Position numbers and translations under genes: made by a program. Shown here one piece after another: positions 47,657-59,600 of a stretch of DNA of 64,000 nucleotides; within the stretch, counting starts at the first letter, position 1; each line of letters begins with the position of its first letter. The notes beneath the pieces were generated by a model. It saw nothing but the letters and a program-made list of their open reading frames with translations, made no database searches and was not told the DNA's origin. This stretch comes from Sphaerolaimus hirsutus (taxonomy: Eukaryota; Nematoda; Chromadorea; Monhysterida; Sphaerolaimidae), in assembly GCA_964036195.1 (NCBI GenBank), contig OZ038454.1:28754315-28818314 (forward strand), given 5' to 3'.

Positions 47657-50600
47657 CTAGGCGAGCCTGGCGCCGTACTGTTTCGCATAAGCGCCGAGCG
47701 CCTGCTGCACGTTGTGCGGGGCAGCGTGCAGCAGCGGCAGCAGCTGGGCTCCCTTGGCCGCGGCGGCCATCTCCAGCTGCTTGGCCAGGTGGGCGCGCGC
47801 GTCGCTCACGCCTGCGAAGCACACTAGTGCGCATACTGAGCCCACGCACGCTAGTTGACATTGGAAATTCGAGTCAACTCAATGTCAACTAAAACAAACA
47901 AGAAAATGCTTAAAAGCACCACACTTAACAGAAACATTGCAAATTAAGTGTCATGATGTGGAATTAACCATGCTGTACCAGATGGGAAAGTTGAAATAAC
48001 AAAATTCATCAAAATTTAGTTGACACAAATGCAGTTGACATCCAGTGTGTCGCCAATAGCCCATACTACGCTATGGCAGCAGGGGGGTTCCATGGGGAAA
48101 ATATTTGCCCATATACGGTAGTCGATAAATTGGACACAATAAATTGTATCGAAATCGACACGATTACATCGACAAGTATACATTTAAATAAAATGCGAAA
48201 TTGCAAAAAAGCAGCGTACCAGTGGGGTCGGTGTCGCCGGCCACGTCCGCGTAGGCGAGCGTCGCGTGGGCGGCGCTGTAGCCTTGGCTCGCTGCCAACT
48301 CTGCAGCCGCCGCCTCCTCCATCTCTTCGGCGGAACTGGCCGCCTCGTCGAGCGAACCTTCCAACAGGGAAACGGCACCGGCCACGCACGCCGACCACAC
48401 CGAGGGTCTGCGTGTACAATGTTCAATTTACTATACCGTATTTACTCAAATAAACCACAGGGAGGTTATTTTTACCGGGAGTATTTGTGCGGAGATTTGT
48501 TTAGTCAGAATTCTCACGAAAGATCGTGAAAAAATACTATTCGAAAGTATACTCGATAATGATAGTTACTGTAACTTAACATAAAATATCGATTGAAAAT
48601 GTTGATATTCAACTGAAAAAGCTACAAGAGTGGATTTTTTTCCAGCTTTGGTACTCCGATTAATTCAAGGGGCATATTCGAGGATATACGGTAGATGTGT
48701 CGAAAGCATCGAGCTCAATTTCTTAGCAAAAATCGCATGAGCTACTTGGCAGTGGCGATGGGTTCCAACAACTCGGTGGCGATGTTGGTCAGCCCCACGG
48801 CGACGATTTTCTTCTGGCGCGCGTCCGTCACTTTCGGACCCTCCTCGCCTGCGGATGGCAGTGGACAACTGATTGAAGGGGCGGCGGTTGTGAAGCTTTT
48901 TCAAGATTACTTTTTACATGGCCAATGGTAAAATCTACCGTAGAATAATTCTATCGAGTAATCTACCGCGACCTATAAATCTACCATAAAACGTAGAACC
49001 CCGTGAGCAACGGGGTAAATTATCAGCGCATCGGAAGTCTAGTTATGAACTTCTGACTAAACTTCGTGTTTGCATTTGATATTCTAGCTAAATTTTTCAA
49101 ACACTAGTTTGAAATTCCGATCAGTGTTTGTATTGTAAATTCCGATAATATTTTTCAAACACTATATAGGACATTCCAACCAGCGTTTGAAAAATATCAT
49201 CAAAATTTTCAATGCAATCAATAGTGTTTGAATAATTTGTTTGCGTATGAATGAAGTGTTCCATTTGTGCCGCAGTTATTGTCTTGGCACAGTGCCAGCC
49301 CCATTCATTTGTGCCGCTGCACGCATGCACAGGGTCGCACAGATGCGCTAAGGGTTTACATGCACTGAGAGCAGATGTACACAGGAGGCGATCGAGATGC
49401 GCAGAGACTCAGCCAGCACGCAACTCACATATAATCTTCTCGAGCACCATGAGAAACATGCCCGGCTGAATGCTGTCGAGCAGGGCGCGCAGAGTGGCGG
49501 CGCCCCTGCGCACGACCAGGCGGCACAGGAACACGACCAGGCCGCGCGAGAACTTGTTCGTCTTGCACGTCTGGTACCTGTTGAACAGCATCACCAGCAT
49601 GGGCTTGGCGTTCGGCTCCAGCGACGGCCAGTCCATGTGCTGCAGCTGCGAGCGGCGAGAAAAAAAGATATATTTTTTGGAGAAAAATTATTTTTGTTAA
49701 AAAAAATTATTTACCGTGTTTCTAGAATAACCCCACCCACGCCGAAATACCCCGAGCTATCTCGCATGCAGTAACATGCAAAGTAGAGTGTCATATGTGA
49801 AGTGTCAACGAAAATAAAAAAGAATAGATTTTATTACATTTTGCATGAGATTTGACAAATTGGTATGACATTTTAGATGACATGACCCTTTACAACGTGC
49901 GCGACTGCCAATATTGGCCCCTAGTTGACAACTAGACCAAATGTCAGCCGGTTCCAATCTCAATTCGAAGTTTGCTGACGAGCCGAGGAACGCTGCCCAA
50001 ATGCAAAATTGTTGGATCATGTTGCAAATAAAGCTGTAGGTGATGAAAAAATATTGCGGTAAATGTGCAACGTTCAAGGTAGCTGAGTATAAATATGTGC
50101 ATACAATAATGCGCAGTGTTAAGGTGAGCAAGCCTTGAATTGGGCTGGGAACCAGTTGTCATTTGGTGTCGTTGTCAACTAGTGTATGCGACAACCATTG
50201 ATCCCCAGCGCACTCACCAGGGCGGCGGCGATGACAAATGCGTACTGGTCGTTGGCCTTGCTGGCGGCGAGCATCTGGAAGACGCCGAGCAGCGGGTTGA
50301 GCTGGGCGTCGGCGACCACCCTGGCGGCGCCCACGCGCACGTACGACGCCAGCAGAGCGGACAGACTCGGCGCTGCGCACCACAGGGGGGGTGTCAGGGG
50401 GGTTGCCACCAAATGCTGAGATTTAGAATGTCAAACAGGGGTCTCCAAGATTTTGGCCCTCGCGGTGGCTGGATAGATAGCAAATCGCTCCTCCGGAGGG
50501 ATAGATAGCTGCAAATTTTTCTAGGGGGGGGGGGGCTTGGCGGCTGGCGGGGGCTTGGAGCGGCTGGCGGGGGCACAATATATGTTTAAGCTTTTTTAGG

Positions 50601-53600
50601 TTAAGAAGGCAGAAAGGGGAAAAATCGCTAATAATCAGTTACAAGTAGCCAAAAGTAGCTTTAAAATGGCTAAAAATAGGTATATAACCATGTATATAGC
50701 CGGAAAGCACGATTTTGAAGGTGAAAAACTATAAAAAGGTGCGAAAATTAGTCATTTTGAGCGAAAATCGGGGCGAAATTTCTCAAAAACCACTATAGAT
50801 AAATAGATAGCTGAGCGATTTGGGTGGGGGTCTGTGGGGGTAGTAGCTAAAAATTTTGCCTTGGGATAGATAGATAGCTGAGCGGCCTCCGGGATAGATA
50901 GATAGCTGGCCGATTTGGGGGGGCAGCCTCCCCCCCCCAGCCCCCCAGGAGACCCCTGATGTCAAATGTCATGCAAAGTGTCAGAAGATTTCATGTAACA
51001 CGGCCAGAAAAACGTCAAAACTCATTTGCCACTTTTGACATGGCATTTGACATTTTCCATAGTCTAGAGAGTGGGTCCAGGGCACAGGAAAGACGAACGC
51101 ACCAGTGCCGCTTCTCTCCCACAGCGCGGGCAGGAGCAAAAACGGAAACAATGCGGCGTATGAATCGGGCGCACCGGAGCCAGGCGCGCGCATGTCCAAC
51201 ATCATCGCTGCAAATATGGAAATTTGTTGTTCTATTAGAAATTGCCGTTCAATTGCAGGGTGCCGGACTATTGTTATCTTGAGCTGAAAAACGTGCCAAA
51301 ACCTTCCGCCCTATTTTAGGTGGTTTTCTATAGGAGGTATGCCGTTGTATTCGAATGAATACAGTAACACGCCTCATAAATTCCGAGTAAAAACATTTCG
51401 CGACAGCATTGAGAATATATTTACTATTTAAACCCAGGTCAAAAACGCTACCCCTGCCAAACACTGACCCAAAATTTGAAACACGTAAGGCAGGAATTCG
51501 ACCACATCTTGCTGCAAGATCTCTTGGAAGGGCGGGAAGAGGGCGGACTCGAACTGGCCAATGACCGAGTCGCCCACGGAAACTCCGCCCACGGCCGCGT
51601 GCACGCCACGGATCAACACGCAGTACGTCTCGAATAGATAGTGGTTGAATTGCGGCTTGGACGGGTTCTTGGCGATCTGCCAGAAGCATTGTGATAGTTT
51701 GGCCAAGGGTATTATGGAAGTTCACTTTCCGCATTTAGAAATTTAGAATTTTCGAAAAGTTTCGCATTTTGAGTCATGAGCAATCCGTCAACTACAGTTG
51801 AATGACTGATTGTTGAAAACTGATTTATGAGTTTGCGAAATTGGGATTGAAAACTATTGTGTGCAGGCACACTCAACGGTTTTTACGACTAAAAATTATA
51901 CTAAATATATTTTTAATGCGGGAAACGGTAGATCTACCGAACGCAACGAGTTCAAAAAATAACAAAAATCTATAAATCCACCCAAAAAGAAAAATCGACA
52001 CCAATCAACAAACACACCTCAGCCAATTTCTGGCTCAATCTTGTCACAATAGTCTCCGTAAACGGCACCACTGCCGCCTTCAAACACCCCACTGTGCGCA
52101 TGATTGCCCGCATGACGTACTCGCACAGCTCCGTGCCCGACTTGTACAGGGCGCCGAACAGATTGGTCAGAAGGGGCGTGGCTAGCGGCTCCAGCATTGC
52201 AGGGGGTACCAATGGCTGGTGAGACTGCATTCGGGTGGAGTGAGTGTAATTGATTGGACTGCGGATAACTCAAGGACGTTATCATATTTTGAGGAATAAG
52301 GTCACGTGAAAAACTGTTCTCAAAGTTGACCCCCAGAGTGAGAGCACAGTAATGTGATGGGAAAATAAAATCGTCGGTCTTTTTTCAGATAGGACTCCAT
52401 TTGCAATATGGTTCAACACTTTTGCTTTCGAACGTCGTTGGTCGGCTGGAGCACGCTTTGAATTGAGACGGGAACCAGCCGGCATTTAGTGTCCTTGTCA
52501 ACGGGGGTATCACATTAAGACAAAAGCGCTTTAAGACAACAGCATCTTTAATGCTACAAACACGCTGTAGTGTTTGAAGATAGTTATGTTCATGTGAAAG
52601 TTCATTGTGTCAATTCTACTTAAATTACTATACTTCCAGCCTAATTGCATCACCAAAAAGTTACAAAATCTATTTATATTTTTTATCATAATTATAAAAG
52701 TCTATCTATATTTTTCGACCTGGAACATGACAAACGAGCATATTTGTTCAATTAAAGCTACTGTTGTCTTAAAGCGCTTTTGTCGTAATGACGCACACCC
52801 CTTGTCAACTAGTCTGTGTAGAACCTTACCGTATTTCTCAAAATCATCACCCGCTCCACAAAGTGCGCCGCATAGGTGCGCACCACGACCGACTCAGCAG
52901 TGAGCAATTTGATAGCAGCCTGGAAGCACTCGGTCAATCTGCCGGCTGCGTCCGCGCTCCCGTCGCAGAACAAACTGGCTCTGAACACTACGGCGTATTT
53001 GAGCGCCGCCGCCTTCAGAATGGGCAGTCTGCGGTGGGTAGCCAGGGCCTCGTTCCAAGTAGGGTTCAGACGGGATCCCGATCCCGATCCCGGATCCCGT
53101 GAAATTCCGGGATTTAGCAATCCCGATCCCGATCCCGAAAATTTTCAAATCCCGAAAAACTTTCAAGTCCGGGATCCCGATCCCGGAAAAATTAGTGGAA
53201 ATAATAAAAAGTGAAAAATGACATTTTTGCATGCAAAAATGTTAACACAACCCCCCAGCGTCCGTTTTATGCTTCTTTTATGCCAATTTTCTGGCATCCA
53301 ACAGTGTTTTGAGACCTTTATGAACAACTGTGGACGCCAGAACATTGGCCAAAATCTCTATCCCAAGACCCCGATCCCGATCCCGAAAAAATGCCAATCC
53401 CGATCCCGATCCCGTGACCCCAATCCCGGCCAATCCCGATCCCGATCCCGAAATCTCAAAAAACCAATCCCGATCCCGATCCCGAAAAGTCAATCCCGTT
53501 TGAACCCTATTTCCAAGTTGGTAGAAAGGGATATTTTACATGTTATGATTTGCTCATAAGACAAAAACTTTTACAAAAAAATCAGATTTGTACCTGTATT

Positions 53601-56600
53601 TTTAGACGTCATTTAAAATTTTCCACAACATTTTCATTACTTTTGACACTTTGCATGACAGTTTACACTTTCTATGGCAACTTTTCACTGAGTTGCTATG
53701 AGACACAGCTCAGGAAGACGCTAGTCTACCAATATGGGTTTAAACTAGCTTGTGGAAATATACAAACATTGAAATTTCACGACTTTTTACACTTTGCAAA
53801 AAATTTAACATGTCCAATTACTTTTTGCACTTTGCATGACAGTTTACACTTTCCACGGCATTTTACATAACTTTTTACACTTTGCATAAGATTTTACATT
53901 TCCCATGACTTTTGACACTTTGCATGACATTTTCCACTTTCCATGACTAAATTTCACACTTTACAGGGTCTGGGGACTGTCCCTAGAGCACATTTAAATA
54001 GTAAAATTCACCTGTTCACATCAGAATCGACCAGCTCTGGCTTGATATGTGCCGCGTAGAAATCAACCGCGCTCACTAAACCACTGGTTTTCGTGGCACC
54101 GAATCTCGCCGTGCCCCCTTGATTAGCCAGCGCCATCACTATGTAAATGCAGCCGTCTTTGAGCTTCCAGTACTCTGATGGATTTTCTGCATATTTTGAC
54201 AGGTTGTTCTGGATTAGAGATCTGAAATTTTGGGGGGTTCGTTAATATGTGACAAATCGCGCATTGGGTTTGGGGATTGGGGGAACGGGGAATTGTAGCC
54301 AAAATTCCCGACTCGGAATTCATGATTATTTTCTCCATTATATGAAAAAGTACCCACTATTATATTTTCAACTCAAAAGTACCCACATAAGTATTCCATG
54401 AAAAAGTACTTGCTTTTACATGTTATGTGAAAAAGTACTCGCTTTTAAATTTTCGGATAGAAAAATTTCACTCAGCTTTACGCATGAGTTGAAGTGAAAA
54501 ATGAAAATCTTACATTACATTTTCTGTAGTCGGTAAGAGAGTAAATAAATCAATCACGAATGTTCGCATTGTTAAAATGACTTTAAATCTGAAATTAAAA
54601 TTCCAAGTATTGAATAAATTTGATAAAGTTCTAAAAGTTAACTGAAAAAGCTTCACAACACCCAGAGTAAACATAAGATATTTCACATTTCAATACACTT
54701 ATAAAAAGTTCAATAATTTTAAACATATCATCCCACAACCCGCCGACCGACCCAAATATCTGTACGACCTTGGGCTCGAACTGTTTGCACAGCGAGCGGA
54801 CGAAATCGGCTGCGGCCCTTCTGCGGGTGTCGGCGTCGCTGCCTTCCAGGTCGTTCCTGATGAACTCCTCGGGGTTGTCGTCGAACAGCTCCGTGTCCGT
54901 GTCGCGCAGGAACATGTTCGGCAGCACCGTCTGCTCGCACACCCCGCGCAGGGCCTCTGCACAGTGAAATTTGGGACGGTGTTTTCAGCGGGCAGGTTTT
55001 TTGGAATGGTTTTCGATTTCATTTTTCACACGAGAATAGAAACCGCTGATGTATTTTGCTATTTTTCATGCGGAACCTCCTTTTCAGATACAGTGTCAGT
55101 ATATAATCGCATATCCCGAAAATTCGAAATGCCAATCCCAATCAAGTAAGTTCAGAAAATCTGATCCCGATCCAGCAAAGTCTATCTAGTTTGAAACCTA
55201 ATATCAATCAGGGGCTGTCCCAAGTCCTGTAAACTGTTAAGTCGCGCGTAAAATGCCATGTAAAACGTCAATCAGAACAAAAGACAAAAACATTTATTAC
55301 TGAAATTTTGAAACTTTGCATGCCAATTGACACATTTGTGACATTTTACATGACATTTGTCACTTGACTTCACACTTTACACGGCTGGGGAATGGCACCA
55401 GTTAAAAATCGACAGCCATACAGAATAAATTACAAGCAAACATCACAAAAATTCCCAAATCTAACCATCAGATTCAAACAAGCTCTTATACTGGGGCCTC
55501 TCAGCGACGCTACCCAAAAACTGTATCGCATTTGCAACTAGCGAGTCGAATTTGCCTCTGCTGTCCGTTTGCATCAGCAGCGACCAAACGACTTCCACGA
55601 AATTGGGCAAATACGGGCCAAACTCTTCCTCGTACTTTTGCGCGTACCTGCGCAGGAGATTGGGCGACAAAGATTAGCCCGAAACAAGTGGTTCCTGGGA
55701 TTTTGACCGTGGAGGTTCAATATATGGGCTGTTTCTACATAGGAGTTCGCCACCGCCATCTCTTATTACAAAAACTACAGTCCCGCTGTAAAGTGTAAAT
55801 CCAAGCGTCAAATGTATTGTAAAATATCATACAAACCAGATCAGGGGTCTCGAATGGGGGGGGGGGGTTGGGGGGGTTACCCCCCCCCCCCAAACCGCCC
55901 AGCTATCTATCTATCCCGGAGGCCGCTCAGCTATCTATCTATCCCGGAGGCAAAATTTTGGGCTACTACCCCCTAAACCCCCCCCCCCAAATCGCCCAGC
56001 TATCTATAGTCGGCAGACATGATATTATACAGGTTTGGTCCACTTATGTTTCCCTTCACTGAGCGTCAATGAAATTCAACATCTTACTGAACAGCGAAAT
56101 GCGATACATCTTAAATACGGTAGAAAAACGGTGCACAGTGGGTCGTGAATATGTCAATATGTATAGTCATCAGACATATCATTCTACAAAATTGGAAAGT
56201 TATATTTTGTTCTTGTAGAGCGAACGAGAAAGGAATTTAGTAAAAAAGAAAATATAAAGATAGTAAGAAGGAAAATAAAAATGTGCTGTTCTTTACGCAC
56301 TCGTTTACTCTAATTTTTGTGCCGATAGGTGCTGCAAATTTTTGATTATACATTTACCTACATTAATCTAATTCATATTGAGAAAAGTTACACGCTATCG
56401 ATTCATTTTGACGAAAACTTGTTACGTTCAAGATTTTGAATTCAGAAAACGTTCCCGCTTTGTATTTATTCAGATCCAGACGACGCTTGGATGGCATCAT
56501 GCCAAAAAAAAACTCAACTACACTTTGACGGGGGTTTGAATTGTGCCGGCACAATTGAATAGTTTCATTCGGTATATGCGTAAGCACGAGTCACCAAAAC

Positions 56601-59600
56601 AGAGTTCTACGGGTTGGATACAGCATGCATGATATGACATCATGCGACTCATTGTATAGTATCATGTCTGCCGACTAGTGATGGAAAAGCGCCAGAAAAA
56701 ATGGCGCCAGGCGCCATTCGGAAAGTGAGCGCCAAGCGCCAAGGGCGCCACAGAAAAAGAGGGCGCCATGGCGCCATTCAGAAAGTGGGCGCCAGGCGCC
56801 AGGGGCGCCACGGAAAGAGGGCGCCATGGCGCCATTTGGAAAATAGGGCGCCAGGATAAAAAAGTGCCTAAAACACCATGCGTGTGCTAAAAATGTTTCT
56901 ACAGCACCATTGTACGCGCATTCACTTCTTAATTCGCGTTCTCCAGGATGTAATGAACAAAAACAAGGCTAGCAACAAATTTTTTAGAATAAAATCCACA
57001 TGACGAATTCAAACGCAATGGTAATTGTCATTTGACAACAATCCGTTCATTACAAATAGACCATTCCAAACAATGTTTCCTAATTGCAACGATTTAAATC
57101 CGTTTATTTATGAATTTGCAAGTTAGACGGTCCATCATTTTTGTCTTCTGATCCGTCAGACAGATCTGATGAACCGTTGGACGAAAGATTTCCACCCACT
57201 CACACCACTTCGTCCATTTTTCTGGCGAATTTAGATCATCCACGGATGCGTTTTTCATATTTTTTTTCGTTTACACAGCACTCAGCGTGAAACCCTGCTG
57301 GCGCCTTTTTGGCGCCCTTATTAAGCAGGGCGCCAGGCAGGGCGCCAGGCGCCAAGGGCGCCACGGAAAAAGGGCGCCAAGCGCCAAGGGCGCCATGGCG
57401 CCTTTCAGAATGTGGGTGCCAGGCGCCAAGGGCGCCACAGAAAAAGGGCGCCAAGCGCCAATGGCGCCATGGCGCGGCGCCCTTTGGCGCCCTCAAATGG
57501 CGCCAGCGCCATGGCGCCATTCCATCACTACTGCCGACTATACCTATCTGGAGCGATTTTTCATAAACTATACCCCAATTTTCGCTCAAAATCGCTATTT
57601 TTCATACCTATATATAGATTTTCACCTACAAAATCACTGGTTCATGCGTCTAACTGAATTCAAGATACCCCTGAACCAGATTATTGTCATGTAAATGTGT
57701 GAAAAGTTCAATAATAAAACATATCCTTCTTTATTGAAATTGACATTTCTCACATTACATTTGAGTTTACGCTTTACACGAGTTTGATTTGAGGGCGCGG
57801 GCAGCCCCCTGGAAAACGTATAAAAATGCTTCAGGGGAGGATGCTTCCAAAACCAATAAAAGTTTGTGTTTTACATGTACGGAACATCGACAAGCCGCAG
57901 AGAACAAACATCTGCATACAGCTTTGAAAGTTTTCCGACAATTTTCTCGCAACATATGACTCACCCAGGCGGCAATGAAGCATGCGCAAATTGAAATGCA
58001 TGCGTTGTCAAAACGACCACAGCACGCAATTCAACATTGAGCAATTCATTAAGAGCAAATGAACGGGCATGCATTTGCCGCACGGGATCAAGGAATGTGC
58101 GCCGAAAAAATAAGCGATGAAAACCGAACCAAAGACGAAGACATTTGCACAGAACCACGCAAAGATCCCACGCGTGCCCACACACACACACATTTATTGA
58201 CAAAGTCAACAAATGTCAACTGGTTCCCATCCCAGTTCAAAGCTAGCATACGAAGCGACAAACGACGTTCAAATGCAAAAGTGTTGGATCATGCTACAAA
58301 CGAAGTTGTGGTGTTGGAAAAAAATAAAGCGGTATGCGTAATGTATTTACAACGCCAGTATTAAGTATACATTTATGTGCACACAATAATGCGTAGTGTT
58401 ACTCGCCAGCAAGCTTTGAATTGGGATGGGAACCAGTTGACAACTGGCATCGTTGTCAACTAGTGCTTGTAGAGCCAAACTCACATAGCAATGCAATCGG
58501 ATATGGCAGAGGCTAAGTCCTCTACAACTGAAGATTCATCATCAGTGTTGCCAGCTGCGGCGATGGAAACACTGCTGCCCGCGTATGGATAGCCTTTGAG
58601 CAATTGTAGAAATCCATTCATCCAAACAGCCATGTTGTCCTCGAAATACTCGGGTAGGTCCTGGGAAAATACAATTCGGGGGGTTAAATGGGTTAAAATG
58701 GTAGAAAAATTGGTCAAATCACGATGGCAAAGAAAAAATCGATATCGACACGTAAAAAATTATGTTTGTTAATATTAATTTCAGTTTTAATATTAAATAA
58801 TAAATTTTTATTTCAATTTCAGGGGCGGGGGGTTGTGCTGTAACTTTTTAGTTTACCATTTTTTGGAAAAACATAAATAAATAGTGTAATATTTAATTTT
58901 ACAATTGTTTGTTTATTATCAAACACGCTAAAATTAGCAATTCCATTTATTAGGAACAAATGAGTGAAGCGTGTGCGGACCCCGACAGAATCTTTGCATG
59001 AATAAGACAGGGGTTCGCCCTCAGTTGACAGTGTCAACTTGACACCCATCAGAAACCCAGCCAACCCACCTGGGCATTCAAGCAATAGAACACCTTGACA
59101 CACAGGACCAACGTGTTCCACAAGGGCAGCCCATCTGCACTTGGCACTGTGCCAGCCGCCTGCGAGCGATCAGCCGCACTCGCAGCCACCGCGGTGGAAA
59201 ATAATTGCGTGAGCGGCGGGGCGAACGCTTCCAAAACGTATTTTATTTCCAGCCATAGTTTGTCCGACCTGGCCTCGTAGCGGTAATGTCTGAATTGGGA
59301 GGGAGAGACCAATTCGGGGATAGCCCCGTATCCAGGAAGTCGCTCACCCATATGGCTTTACAGATGGATAATTTTCCCTACTATCCCGACCCCTCACACC
59401 CCCCAAAAAAAAAATTGCTACGTGTTTATATACACGCCTGGAACAATTTTACGCCACTTTTTTCAAAATCGCTGATTTTCATCACTTTTTCCCGTCCAAA
59501 TCACTAGTTCATGTCTCATCCCTATTCTCAGCTATTTTTGGTTACTATGTGTAAATATAAACCCATTGTTTACCCAATATATATTTACCCATTGTTCAGG

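Larger units (their letters stand above)
55842..57673. mobile_element. hAT-like CAGGGGTCTCG element split by nested elements
   Basis: Perfect 8-bp duplication AACCAGAT (55834-55841, 57674-57681). The left part is 55842-56006 and the right part resumes at 57541 (tacctatctggagcg). The insert lies between two TA copies. Confidence 0.9.

Noticed and set aside
47619-47861. Alternative frames over CSE1L exon 18 and other GC-rich exons on either strand
   Set aside because: These are shadow frames. The frame fixed by splice phase and homology to exportin-2 is the coding one.
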